Below, one piece after another: positions 52,135 through 61,274 of a stretch of DNA of 64,000 nucleotides. The stretch covers positions 124,001 through 188,000 of the forward strand of contig CAVOSA010000012.1 of NCBI GenBank assembly GCA_963698735.1, read 5' to 3'. Every line of letters begins with the position of its first letter. The stretch's first letter is position 1. The notes beneath the pieces were generated by a model. That model saw only the letters and a list, made by a program, of their open reading frames with translations. It ran no database searches and was not told the origin of the DNA. The DNA comes from RPQJ01 sp963698735. Lineage in GTDB: Bacteria > Pseudomonadota > Gammaproteobacteria > Steroidobacterales > Steroidobacteraceae. The position numbers and the translations under genes are program-made.

Positions 52135-52365
52135 ATGCGCTGGCGCGACCGGCAGCTGACATCTGGTGTTGTCACGGTCGAGCCGGGACGCAAGGGCTAC
52201 GACAAGGGCAGCGTGCTCGCGGTGCAGCGCATGCCGGTCCGCAGCGGCAAGCAGACCCTGCGCATCGTGGCCGACAACGAGCCGAAGTTCGCCGGCGTCG
52301 ATCCGTTCAACAAGCGGGTCGACCGCAACTCCGACGACAACGTCAAGGAGACCGACGCGGGTTGA
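52135..52365 (+). pseudogene. Probable C-terminal fragment of an ABC-permease/M1-aminopeptidase-like protein
   Basis: This 76-residue open frame has a stop directly upstream in frame. Its end, PKFAGVDPFNKRVDRNSDDNVKE, resembles the extreme C-terminus of large membrane proteins that fuse ABC-2 transporter segments to an M1-type peptidase domain. No other part of such a protein is found nearby, so it looks like a relic from a deletion. It could instead be a genuine small protein; the resemblance is from memory and short. Confidence 0.45.
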
Positions 52366-52400
52366 AGGCCAAGTGGGCCTGGCGTGAGGAGTCTACGCTG

Positions 52401-52439
52401 CCCTGCTCCCGCTTGAGCGGGAGAGGGTTGGGGTGAGGG
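52401..52439 (+). repeat. REP-like palindrome, copy 2
   Basis: CCCTGCTCCCGCT and AGCGGGAGAGGG pair with one extra G in the left arm, followed by the TTGGGGTGAGGG tail. It ends 20 bases before the rsmG start, so it lies in that gene's leader or promoter region. Confidence 0.8.
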
Positions 52440-52458
52440 TCCGGTGTATCCTTTGCCG

Positions 52459-53085
52459 ATGACCACGCTCATCGACGGGGCCCGCGGCCTCGGCATCGAA
52501 CTCGACGAGTCGCAGTGCGCGAAACTGGTTGCGCACCTCGACCTGCTCGACGACTGGAACACGCGGATGAACCTGACGGCCATTCGCGAGCGGCCGCAGC
52601 AGATCACCAAGCACGTCCTCGACAGCCTGACCCTGTTGCCGTGGTTGCGCGGCAAACGCGTTGCCGACATCGGCAGCGGCGCGGGGTTTCCCGGAATCCC
52701 GCTCGCCATCGCGGCTCCCGGCGTGCACTTCGCACTCGTCGAATCGATCGGCAAGAAATGCCGTTTCCTCGAACACGTGCGCGACGCGCTCGGCCTGGAC
52801 AACGTCGAGGTCGTGCAATCCCGGGCCGAAACCTACAGGCCCGAAGCGCGTTTCGACACGGTGATCGCGCGCGCGGTCGGTCCGCTGGTCGATCTCGTCA
52901 AGAATGCCGGTGGCCTGGTAACGGGCGGCGGCAGACTGCTCGCAATGAAGGGACGCTACCCTGAGGACGAACTCGCGAAAAAGCTCAATGGCTGGAAAGT
53001 CGTGGCCGTCCACCCGCTGCACGTGCCGGGCCTGGACGAGGAACGCCATCTCGTCGAACTCGCCCACTCCCACGAGAAGGTCTGA
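52459..53085 (+). CDS. rsmG: 16S rRNA (guanine-N7) methyltransferase RsmG
   Basis: From the ATG at 52459 the protein has 208 residues; an in-frame GTG at 52444 is possible. It methylates G527 of 16S rRNA. The SAM-binding motif VADIGSGAGFPGIPLAI (about 66-82), the N-terminal WNTRMNLTAIRE and a central VIARAVGPL are typical. It is flanked by REP-like copies 2 and 3 and precedes parA, the usual order. Confidence 0.96.
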   Translation: MTTLIDGARGLGIELDESQCAKLVAHLDLLDDWNTRMNLTAIRERPQQITKHVLDSLTLLPWLRGKRVADIGSGAGFPGIPLAIAAPGVHFALVESIGKKCRFLEHVRDALGLDNVEVVQSRAETYRPEARFDTVIARAVGPLVDLVKNAGGLVTGGGRLLAMKGRYPEDELAKKLNGWKVVAVHPLHVPGLDEERHLVELAHSHEKV

Positions 53086-53139
53086 AACCTGCGCCCTTTC
53101 CCTTCCTGGCGCGAGAAACGTCGCGTCAGGGTTTCGACT

Positions 53140-53177
53140 CCCTCTCCCGCCTTGGCGGGAGAGGGTTGGGGTGAGGG
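53140..53177 (+). repeat. REP-like palindrome, copy 3
   Basis: CCCTCTCCCGCC and GGCGGGAGAGGG form a perfect 12-bp stem around TT, followed by TTGGGGTGAGGG. It lies between rsmG and parA and ends 26 bases before the parA start. Confidence 0.85.
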
Positions 53178-53203
53178 CCTCCTGCTGTATCCTTGCCCAT
53201 TCC

Positions 53204-54007
53204 ATGAAACGTGTCATCGCAGTCGCGAACCAGAAAGGCGGGGTCGGCAAGACGACGACCTCCGTCAACCTTGCTGCATCGTTGGCCGCGACGCACCGCA
53301 AGGTGCTGCTGATCGACAGCGATCCCCAGGGCAACGCGACGATGGGTTGCGGTGTCGACAAACGCAACCTGCAGCACTCGATGACCAACGTCCTGCTCGG
53401 CGAATGCGAGCTCGCCGCCGCTCTGGTGCCCGTCGACCCTGGCCATTTCACGCTGCTGCCGGGCAATCAGGACCTGGTCGCCGCCGAAGTGCAGCTGATG
53501 AGCATGATCGGCCGGGAAGTCCGCCTGCGCAACGCGCTGAAGCCGGTGCGCGACAATTACGACGTCATCATCATCGACTGCCCGCCGGCGCTGAACCTGT
53601 TGACGCTGAACGCGCTCGTCGCCGCCGACAGCGTGCTGGTGCCGATGCAGTGCGAGTACTACGCGCTCGAAGGCCTGTCGGCGCTGATGAACACGATCGA
53701 GCAGATCCGCGCGAGCGTGAATGCGGACCTCGAACTCGAAGGCATCCTGCGCACGATGTACGACCCGCGCAACAACCTCTCGAACGAAGTGTCGGGTCAG
53801 CTGCTGATGCACTTCGGCGACAAGGTTTTCCGCACGGTCATCCCGCGTAACGTGCGGCTGGCGGAAGCACCGAGTTTCGGCAAGGCCGTGCTGTTCCACG
53901 ACAAGGATTCGCGCGGCGCGCTGGCGTACCTGGCGCTCGCAGGCGAGATGATCCGGCGCGAAGAAGAGGCCTTGGCCGGACCCGCACCCGTACCCGAGGA
54001 AGAATAA
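53204..54007 (+). CDS. parA: Chromosome-partitioning ATPase ParA
   Basis: This 267-residue protein has the deviant Walker A KGGVGKT at 11-17, DSDPQGNAT, and IIIDCPPALNLLTLNAL. It is a chromosomal ParA/Soj-type ATPase that moves ParB-parS complexes. I use the ATG at 53204; the longer frame from 52988 overlaps rsmG. Its partner parB is 0.7 kb away, separated by an opposite-strand pagL gene and two REP-like copies. Confidence 0.96.
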   Translation: MKRVIAVANQKGGVGKTTTSVNLAASLAATHRKVLLIDSDPQGNATMGCGVDKRNLQHSMTNVLLGECELAAALVPVDPGHFTLLPGNQDLVAAEVQLMSMIGREVRLRNALKPVRDNYDVIIIDCPPALNLLTLNALVAADSVLVPMQCEYYALEGLSALMNTIEQIRASVNADLELEGILRTMYDPRNNLSNEVSGQLLMHFGDKVFRTVIPRNVRLAEAPSFGKAVLFHDKDSRGALAYLALAGEMIRREEEALAGPAPVPEEE

Positions 54008-54044
54008 CCCTCACCCCAACCCTCTCCCGCAATGCGGGAGAGGG
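54008..54044 (-). repeat. REP-like palindrome, copy 4 (inverted)
   Basis: This copy reads CCCTCACCCCAA then CCCTCTCCCGC-AAT-GCGGGAGAGGG, the reverse orientation of copies 1-3. It begins immediately after the parA stop codon and may act as a 3'-end stem-loop. Confidence 0.85.
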
Positions 54045-54052
54045 AGCAAGTG

Positions 54053-54090
54053 CCCTCACCGCAACCCTCTCCCACTGCAGCGGGAGAGGG
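54053..54090 (-). repeat. REP-like palindrome, copy 5 (inverted)
   Basis: CCCTCACCGCAA precedes CCCTCTCCC and GGGAGAGGG around ACTGCAGC. It is a tandem partner of copy 4 with an 8-base gap and ends 3 bases before the pagL stop, so the pair lies between two convergent genes. Confidence 0.8.
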
Positions 54091-54092
54091 CG

Positions 54093-54641
54093 TCAGAGCG
54101 GAATCTGCAGCGTGACCAGGATCGCCTCGGTGCCGTTGTTGGGATGCTCCAGGCCACCATTGGAAATGTGCAGCCCGGCCAGCCCGAGCCGCAGCCCGTT
54201 GTCGAACTCGCGCGCAAACATGATCCCGCTCTGGAACTCCAGGTGGTCGCGCGGCCCGATCACGTCGCCGTTGAGGAACCAGCCGGTCGCGAGGCTGGGC
54301 GTGACGTACCAGCGTTCGCCCAGCGCGAAGTCGCGACGCACGTCGACGTAAATGAACGCGATGCCGTCCGGCCCCAAGGCAAAACCGGCGCCCGGCGCGA
54401 GACGCCATTTCGTCATGGGCCGTGCGACGTAAGTAGTGCCCAGGCTGTAGGGGTAGTCGTAGGCCTCGACCAGCGCAAAGACGCCTGCCGCGAACAGCAA
54501 TGAGGGCCCTGCGGCGATCCGCGAAGGGATCGCCGGAGGAGTCGGGGTCCCGACGGCGTCAGGCACCACGCCAGCCCGGGCCGTGCTGCTGCCACAACAA
54601 CTGATCAGCCCACCCAGCAGCAGGGTGGTGACGGGACGCAT
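54093..54641 (-). CDS. pagL: Lipid A 3-O-deacylase, PagL family
   Basis: I use the ATG at 54641, which has GGAGG five bases upstream, giving 182 aa; the frame extends to 54704 without support. A signal peptide (about 1-24) leads to a small outer-membrane barrel. Near the C-terminus HISN and NNGTE place His158, Ser160, Asn161 and Glu172 with exactly the spacing of the PagL catalytic triad (His, Ser and a Glu fourteen residues after the His). PagL removes the 3-O acyl chain of lipid A, altering immune and envelope properties. It lies on the opposite strand between parA and parB. Confidence 0.85.
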   Translation of the reverse strand: MRPVTTLLLGGLISCCGSSTARAGVVPDAVGTPTPPAIPSRIAAGPSLLFAAGVFALVEAYDYPYSLGTTYVARPMTKWRLAPGAGFALGPDGIAFIYVDVRRDFALGERWYVTPSLATGWFLNGDVIGPRDHLEFQSGIMFAREFDNGLRLGLAGLHISNGGLEHPNNGTEAILVTLQIPL

Positions 54642-54715
54642 GCAGGCCTCCGGCACGAACTGGGAATCATCGGGGTTCCTGCGCCCCCGCGACGCGGGCG
54701 GCATAATAGTCCGCT

Positions 54716-55675
54716 ATGGCAACAAAGCGACCTTCTCTCGGACGGGGCCTCGAGGCCCTGCTCGGTTCCCACGGGCCCTCGAACGCACCGGCCGCCTCGT
54801 CACCGGGGGAGAGCGACGCACCGGGCTCGACTGCGCCGGCGAAGCCCACCGGCGCGCCGCGTGACGAGGAACTCGCGCGAATTCCCGTCGACCTGCTGCA
54901 GCGGGGTCGCTACCAGCCGCGTCTCGACATGCGGCCCGAAAGCCTGCAGGAGCTGGCGGACTCGATCCGCGCCCAGGGCGTCGTGCAACCGATCGTCGTC
55001 CGGCCGCTCGCGGCACAGAAGACGGGCGAGCCGATCCGCTACGAGATCATTGCGGGTGAACGCCGCTGGCGCGCCGCGCAGATGGCAGGCCTGCACGACA
55101 TCCCGGCCGTCGTCCGGATCGTGCCGGACGAAGCCGCGGTCGCGATGTCTCTCATCGAGAACATCCAGCGCGAGAACCTCAACCCGCTCGAGGAAGCGCG
55201 AGCGCTCGACCGGCTGATCCGCGAATTCGGCATCACCCACCAGCAGGCTGCGGATGCCGTCGGCCGTTCCCGGGCCGCCGTCAGCAACTTGCTGCGCCTC
55301 CTCGAACTCACCGAGGAAGTGAAGATGCTCGTCGAGCAGCGGCAGCTCGAGATGGGACATGCCCGCGCGCTGCTCGGCTTGCCGCAGGGGCGGCAGCAGT
55401 CCGAGGTGGGTGCGCTGGTCGCGAAAAAGGGGCTGTCGGTCCGCGAGACCGAGGCGCTCGTGAAGCGCATGCTCGCCCACGGCGAGAAGGCCAATCGCCA
55501 CGACGACGGTGACGAGCCGCGCCGCGACCCCAACATCGCCCGCCTCGAACAGGACCTTACCGACAAGCTCGGTGCCAGGGTCTCGTTGCAGCACGCCCGG
55601 ACCGGCAAGGGCAAGCTCGTGATCGGGTACAACAGCCTGGATGAGCTGGATGGAATCCTGGCGCACATTAAGTAG
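54716..55675 (+). CDS. parB: Chromosome-partitioning protein ParB
   Basis: This 319-residue protein has the N-terminal ParB domain with the CTP-binding GERRWRAAQMAG, the IENIQRENLNPLEEA motif, a helix-turn-helix (HQQAADAVGRSRAAVSNLLRL) that binds parS, and a C-terminal dimerisation segment. It should bind the parS-like sites at 18982, 19600 and 20049. It is followed by the AT-rich gap that holds the atp promoter. Confidence 0.97.
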   Translation: MATKRPSLGRGLEALLGSHGPSNAPAASSPGESDAPGSTAPAKPTGAPRDEELARIPVDLLQRGRYQPRLDMRPESLQELADSIRAQGVVQPIVVRPLAAQKTGEPIRYEIIAGERRWRAAQMAGLHDIPAVVRIVPDEAAVAMSLIENIQRENLNPLEEARALDRLIREFGITHQQAADAVGRSRAAVSNLLRLLELTEEVKMLVEQRQLEMGHARALLGLPQGRQQSEVGALVAKKGLSVRETEALVKRMLAHGEKANRHDDGDEPRRDPNIARLEQDLTDKLGARVSLQHARTGKGKLVIGYNSLDELDGILAHIK

Positions 55676-56011
55676 CAAAATTACTTAATATTACTTTTCA
55701 GGCTTTAGGTGTTATAGGTTAGTGGAGTAGAGCTTCATAATCTAAAGCTACGATCTCTGTCCCCGACTGACCGCATGAATCAACTGCATCAGTTGGCGTT
55801 CCGACTAACCCCTATTCCCTAACCCCTGACCGCTTCTGCCGTGCATCGCGGTGGCAGATGCGGATTTGAAGCACTGCAAAAAGGCCCCTATACTTCCGCG
55901 CCTTTCCGGCGGCCACGCCTCGGCGTGAGCCGGCCCGGGTAACGGATTTCAACGCCACCCGTGGCCGGCCAACCGGCATGAAGTGGCTTTTTTGTTGCCC
56001 GGAAGCTGGAT
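55676..56011 (+). other. AT-rich gap between parB and the atp operon
   Basis: The first 85 bases are strikingly AT-rich for this genome, with a possible weak hairpin TAAGTA/TACTTA just at the parB stop. Further on, CTAACCCCT is repeated around 55806-55828. A sigma70 promoter lies at 55866-55894. No coding sequence is evident. Confidence 0.6.
55866..55894 (+). promoter_or_regulatory. Sigma70-type promoter of the ATP synthase operon
   Basis: TTGAAG (55866-55871) and TATACT (55889-55894) are separated by exactly 17 bases. The -10 has five of six consensus bases and the -35 four of six. It points to atpI about 118 bases downstream, leaving a leader with a GC-rich foldable region (about 55910-55975). 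Confidence 0.75.
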
Positions 56012-56413
56012 GTGGCCTTGAGCAACCTCGACGTGCAGAAAGGCCGGCGCCAGGCGCTGGCCGTCGTGCTGAGTCAGGTCCTGCTCGGGGCGGCCGTCGC
56101 GGCCGTGTGTTTCGCGTTCTCGGGTTCCCGTGCCGGCGCATCGGCGCTGCTGGGAGCCGGAATCGGCGTGGCGGCGACGGGTTTGATGGCCTTCGCGATG
56201 CTGCGGCATGGCGAAGGCGCGACGCTGATGCGGGCCACGATCGGGTTCTTCCTGGGGTGGCTGGTGAAGGTCGGCTTCACCATCGCGTTGCTGGTGATCG
56301 CGTTCGGGTCACCAAACGTCGAAGCGGTCCCGCTGCTGGCGGCGTACGTTGCGACGTTTTTTGGTTACTGGTTTGGCGCGGCCCGCCTGAGCGAGCCGAC
56401 GCAGCAACAATAG
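56012..56413 (+). CDS. atpI: ATP synthase protein I
   Basis: This 133-residue protein has four hydrophobic segments and sits first in the operon, as AtpI does. It starts with GTG at 56012 after GGAAG. AtpI is a poorly conserved membrane protein thought to help assemble the c-ring. Assignment rests on size, topology and position. Confidence 0.88.
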   Translation: MALSNLDVQKGRRQALAVVLSQVLLGAAVAAVCFAFSGSRAGASALLGAGIGVAATGLMAFAMLRHGEGATLMRATIGFFLGWLVKVGFTIALLVIAFGSPNVEAVPLLAAYVATFFGYWFGAARLSEPTQQQ

Positions 56414-56437
56414 TCCGGTCGGAGTGGGTAACAGACA

Positions 56438-57265
56438 ATGGCCGCCGCTCAGCACGCCGCAGGTCCTGCGAACAGCACCGAGTACATCACCCACCACCTG
56501 ACCCATTTCAAGGTCGGCGAGGGGTTCTGGACCTGGCACATCGACACGATGTTCATGTCGATCCTGCTCGGCCTGGTCACGATCGCTCTTTTCTATTCCG
56601 CCGCCCGCAAGGCCACCGCCGGCGTGCCGGGCAAGTGGCAGGCCTTCGTCGAGATGGTCGTCGAGTTCATCGACACCACCGTCAAGGAAGTGTTCCACCT
56701 CGACCGCAGCTTCCTCGCCCCGCTCGCCCTCACGATCTTCGTGTGGGTGTTCCTGATGAACGCGATGGACCTGCTGCCGCTGGACGTGCCGGGCAAGATT
56801 GCCGGGCTCTTCGGCATCCACTACTGGCGCGTGGTGCCCACCGCCGACGCCAACACCACGTTCGCGATGTCGCTGACCGTGCTGGCGGTCGTGCTGTATT
56901 TCAGCTTCAAGGCAAAGGGCGCGGGCGGCTACGTCCACGAACTCTTCACGGCCCCGTTCGGCGCCAACCCGCTGCTCTGGATCCCGAACTTCCTGCTGAA
57001 CCTCGTCGAACTGCTCTCGAAGCCCGTGTCGCTCGCGATGCGACTCTTCGGCAACATGTACGCCGGCGAGCTGGTATTCATGCTGATCGCGCTGCTCGGC
57101 GCGACCTGGGCCGGTTTCACCCTCGGCAGCAGCCTGGGGATGCTCGGACAGGTCGTCATGGGCGCCGGCTGGGCGATCTTCCACATCCTGATCATCACGC
57201 TGCAAGCGTTCATCTTCATGGTGCTGACCGTCGTCTACAGCGCGATGGCCACCGAGCACCACTAG
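56438..57265 (+). CDS. atpB: ATP synthase F0 subunit a
   Basis: This 275-residue membrane protein forms the proton half-channels. The essential Arg is at residue 202 in LAMRLFGNMYAGE, and the C-terminal helix region QAFIFMVLTVVY is typical. It follows atpI by 24 bases. Confidence 0.97.
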   Translation: MAAAQHAAGPANSTEYITHHLTHFKVGEGFWTWHIDTMFMSILLGLVTIALFYSAARKATAGVPGKWQAFVEMVVEFIDTTVKEVFHLDRSFLAPLALTIFVWVFLMNAMDLLPLDVPGKIAGLFGIHYWRVVPTADANTTFAMSLTVLAVVLYFSFKAKGAGGYVHELFTAPFGANPLLWIPNFLLNLVELLSKPVSLAMRLFGNMYAGELVFMLIALLGATWAGFTLGSSLGMLGQVVMGAGWAIFHILIITLQAFIFMVLTVVYSAMATEHH

Positions 57266-57324
57266 GACGTTCGCCGCATTACTTTCACGTTTACTGCAAC
57301 CGCACTTTCCGCCAGGAGATTGAG

Positions 57325-57597
57325 ATGGAAAACCTCGCGCTCATCGCACAGGTCCAGAGCTACACCGCGATCGCACTCGGCCTGATCATCGGCCTGGGCG
57401 CCATCGGCGCCTGCATCGGCATCGGCATCATGGGCTCGAAGTTCCTCGAGGCGGCCGCCCGCCAGCCGGAACTGATCCCGACGCTGCAGGGCCGCATGTT
57501 CCTGCTCGCCGGCCTCATCGACGCGGCGTTCCTGATCGGCGTTGCGCTCGCGATGTTCTTCGCGTTCGCGAACCCGCTGCTCGCCCGTTTCGGCTGA
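57325..57597 (+). CDS. atpE: ATP synthase F0 subunit c
   Basis: This 90-residue two-helix protein makes the proton-driven ring. The glycine-rich first helix (GLIIGLGAIGACIGIGIMG) and the polar loop ARQPEL are clear. The proton-binding carboxylate is Asp66 (AGLIDAAF), Asp rather than Glu. I use the ATG at 57325, preceded by CAGGAGATTG. Confidence 0.98.
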   Translation: MENLALIAQVQSYTAIALGLIIGLGAIGACIGIGIMGSKFLEAAARQPELIPTLQGRMFLLAGLIDAAFLIGVALAMFFAFANPLLARFG

Positions 57598-57623
57598 CCG
57601 CGGCCTGACGCGAGGACGTCGCC

Positions 57624-58109
57624 ATGAATATCAATGCGACGCTCATCGGCCAGGCGATCGTCTTTGCGATCCTGATCTGGTTCACGGTCAAGTTCATCTG
57701 GCCGCCTCTCATGAAGGCGGTCGAGGACCGACAGAAGAAGATCGCCGAAGGCCTCGCCGCCGCCGAGCGCGGCCAGACCGAGCTGCAGAGTGCGCATGGG
57801 GAAGCCCAGGCGATCATCAATGCAGCCCGCGATCAGGCCAAGAAGATCGTCGACCAGGCGCACAAGCGCGAGGTCGAGATCGTGGACGAGGCGCGGACCA
57901 CGGCCCTGGACGAGGGCAAGCGCATCGTCGACAGCTCGCGGCAGGACGCAGCGCAGGAGAAGTCCCGCGCCCGCGACGAGTTGCGCAAGGACGTGGCCAG
58001 CCTGGCCGTGGCCGGCGCTTCCCGTCTGCTGCAGCGTGAGATCGACCCGAAGGCGCACGCCGACCTGATCGAGCAGCTGGCCCGCGAGATCGAGGGCGCC
58101 AAGGCCTGA
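57624..58109 (+). CDS. atpF: ATP synthase F0 subunit b
   Basis: This 161-residue protein has one N-terminal membrane helix (about 5-27) and a long charged coiled coil, the peripheral stalk that holds F1 to F0. Length and order match other gammaproteobacteria. Confidence 0.97.
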   Translation: MNINATLIGQAIVFAILIWFTVKFIWPPLMKAVEDRQKKIAEGLAAAERGQTELQSAHGEAQAIINAARDQAKKIVDQAHKREVEIVDEARTTALDEGKRIVDSSRQDAAQEKSRARDELRKDVASLAVAGASRLLQREIDPKAHADLIEQLAREIEGAKA

Positions 58110-58149
58110 GGGCCGCGGCACCCCGAACCGGGACCTGGAGTAACGACGC

Positions 58150-58689
58150 ATGGCTGAAAGAGCCACGGTAGCGAGACCCTACGCCAAGGCGGCCTTCGCC
58201 TACGCGCAGGAGCAGGGCAGGCTCGACGCATGGTCGGGCTGGCTCGGGACCGCACGCGCGGTCGTGCAAAGCGACGAGTTCGTCGCGTTCGAAAGCAGCC
58301 CAGGCGTCGGCAAGCAGCAGCTCAAGGAGCTGATTGCGAACGTCTGCGGTAATGCGCTCGACGCGAACGCCCGGTCGCTGCTCGACCTGCTCGCCGAGAA
58401 CGGCCGCATCGACTACCTGCCCGAGATCGCCGAGCACTTCGACGAGCTCAAGGCCGAGCACCAGAACGTCGCCGACGTCGAGGTGGTCTCGGCTGCCGAG
58501 CTCAACGACGCCCAGCGGGAGCGCCTCACCCAAGCCCTGCGCGCACGACTGCGCCGCGACGTGCGGTTGCATTGCACTGTCGATCCGGCGCTGATCGGCG
58601 GCGCGGTGGTGCGCTCGGGCGACCTGCTCATCGACGGCTCGCTTGCGAACAAGCTCCAGCGGCTCGACGTCGAACTGACGACTGGCTGA
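58150..58689 (+). CDS. atpH: ATP synthase F1 subunit delta
   Basis: This 179-residue soluble protein connects the peripheral stalk to the alpha subunits. The N-terminal VARPYAKAAFAYA and the C-terminal LIGGAVVRSGDLLIDGSLANKLQRL are characteristic. Confidence 0.97.
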   Translation: MAERATVARPYAKAAFAYAQEQGRLDAWSGWLGTARAVVQSDEFVAFESSPGVGKQQLKELIANVCGNALDANARSLLDLLAENGRIDYLPEIAEHFDELKAEHQNVADVEVVSAAELNDAQRERLTQALRARLRRDVRLHCTVDPALIGGAVVRSGDLLIDGSLANKLQRLDVELTTG

Positions 58690-58752
58690 CGACCGAAAAC
58701 GATTCAACGGCCCACGCCGCGCATTGCGGCAGGCCCGCAGAGGATTGGCAAC

Positions 58753-60294
<1,542 letters not shown>

Positions 60295-60325
60295 CCCCGG
60301 GTCGTCCGTAGAACAGGAACCAGAC

Positions 60326-61216
60326 ATGGCCGGAACCAAGGAAATCCGCCTCAAGATCAAGAGCGTGCAGAACACGCGCAAGATCACCAAGGCGATGGAA
60401 ATGGTCGCTGCCTCGAAGATGAAGAAGGCGCAGGAGCGCATGCGGCGCGGTCGGCCGTACGCCCAGCGCCTGCTCGACATCACGATGCACGCGGCGCGCG
60501 CCAACACGGAATACAAGCATCCGCTGCTGACGCGGCGCGAGACCGTGAAGCGCGTGGGTGTCGTGGTGATTACCACCGACAAGGGCCTCTGCGGCGGCCT
60601 CAACACCAACCTGCTGCGCCTCGTGCTGAACCAGCACAAGGAATGGCTGGCGAACGGCATCGAGGCCGAGTACTGCGCGATCGGCAACAAGGGGTTCAGC
60701 TTCATCCAGCGCATGGGCGGCAAGGTCGTCTCGCAGGTCACCAACTACGGCGACCATCCGGCGCTCGACCGTCTCATCGGCCCGGTGAAGATGCTGATCG
60801 ACGGTTTCCTCGAAGGCCGCCTCGACGAGGTGCACATCTTCTCCACGCGCTTCATCAACACGATGAAGCAGGAGCCGACGCACGGCACCATGATCCCGAT
60901 CCCGCAGGAATGGGTCCTGCCGACGGGCCAGGTCATGAAGGCCAACGTGGGCGCCGGCAACTGGGACTACCTGTACGAGCCGGACCCGAAGTCGGTGCTC
61001 GACGAGCTGCTCGTGCGCTACATCGAGACCGCGGTCTACCAGGCGGCCACCGACAACATCGCATCCGAACAGTCGGCGCGCATGGTGGCGATGAAGGCCG
61101 CTTCGGACAACGCGCGGAACATCATCGATGAGCTGCAGCTCGTCTACAACAAGAGCCGGCAGGCCTCGATCACCAAGGAACTCTCCGAGATCGTGGGCGG
61201 CGCGGCGGCCGTCTAG
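60326..61216 (+). CDS. atpG: ATP synthase F1 subunit gamma
   Basis: This 296-residue protein forms the rotating central shaft. The N-terminal IKSVQNTRKITKAMEMVAASKM and the C-terminal ARMVAMKAASDNARNIIDELQL helices are typical of gamma. A short repeat-containing gap follows before atpD. Confidence 0.98.
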   Translation: MAGTKEIRLKIKSVQNTRKITKAMEMVAASKMKKAQERMRRGRPYAQRLLDITMHAARANTEYKHPLLTRRETVKRVGVVVITTDKGLCGGLNTNLLRLVLNQHKEWLANGIEAEYCAIGNKGFSFIQRMGGKVVSQVTNYGDHPALDRLIGPVKMLIDGFLEGRLDEVHIFSTRFINTMKQEPTHGTMIPIPQEWVLPTGQVMKANVGAGNWDYLYEPDPKSVLDELLVRYIETAVYQAATDNIASEQSARMVAMKAASDNARNIIDELQLVYNKSRQASITKELSEIVGGAAAV

Positions 61217-61230
61217 CCACCTTTTACTAG

Positions 61231-61258
61231 TCACTACTCACTAGTCACTAATTCACTT
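61231..61258. repeat. Tandem TCACTA repeats between atpG and atpD
   Basis: TCACTA occurs at 61231, 61238 and 61245, with a fourth near-copy TCACTT at 61253, giving a roughly seven-base period. The 58-base gap is AT-rich and looks unlike the other atp spacers. Its function is unknown. Confidence 0.7.
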
Positions 61259-61274
61259 TTTCAGGCAAACGACC

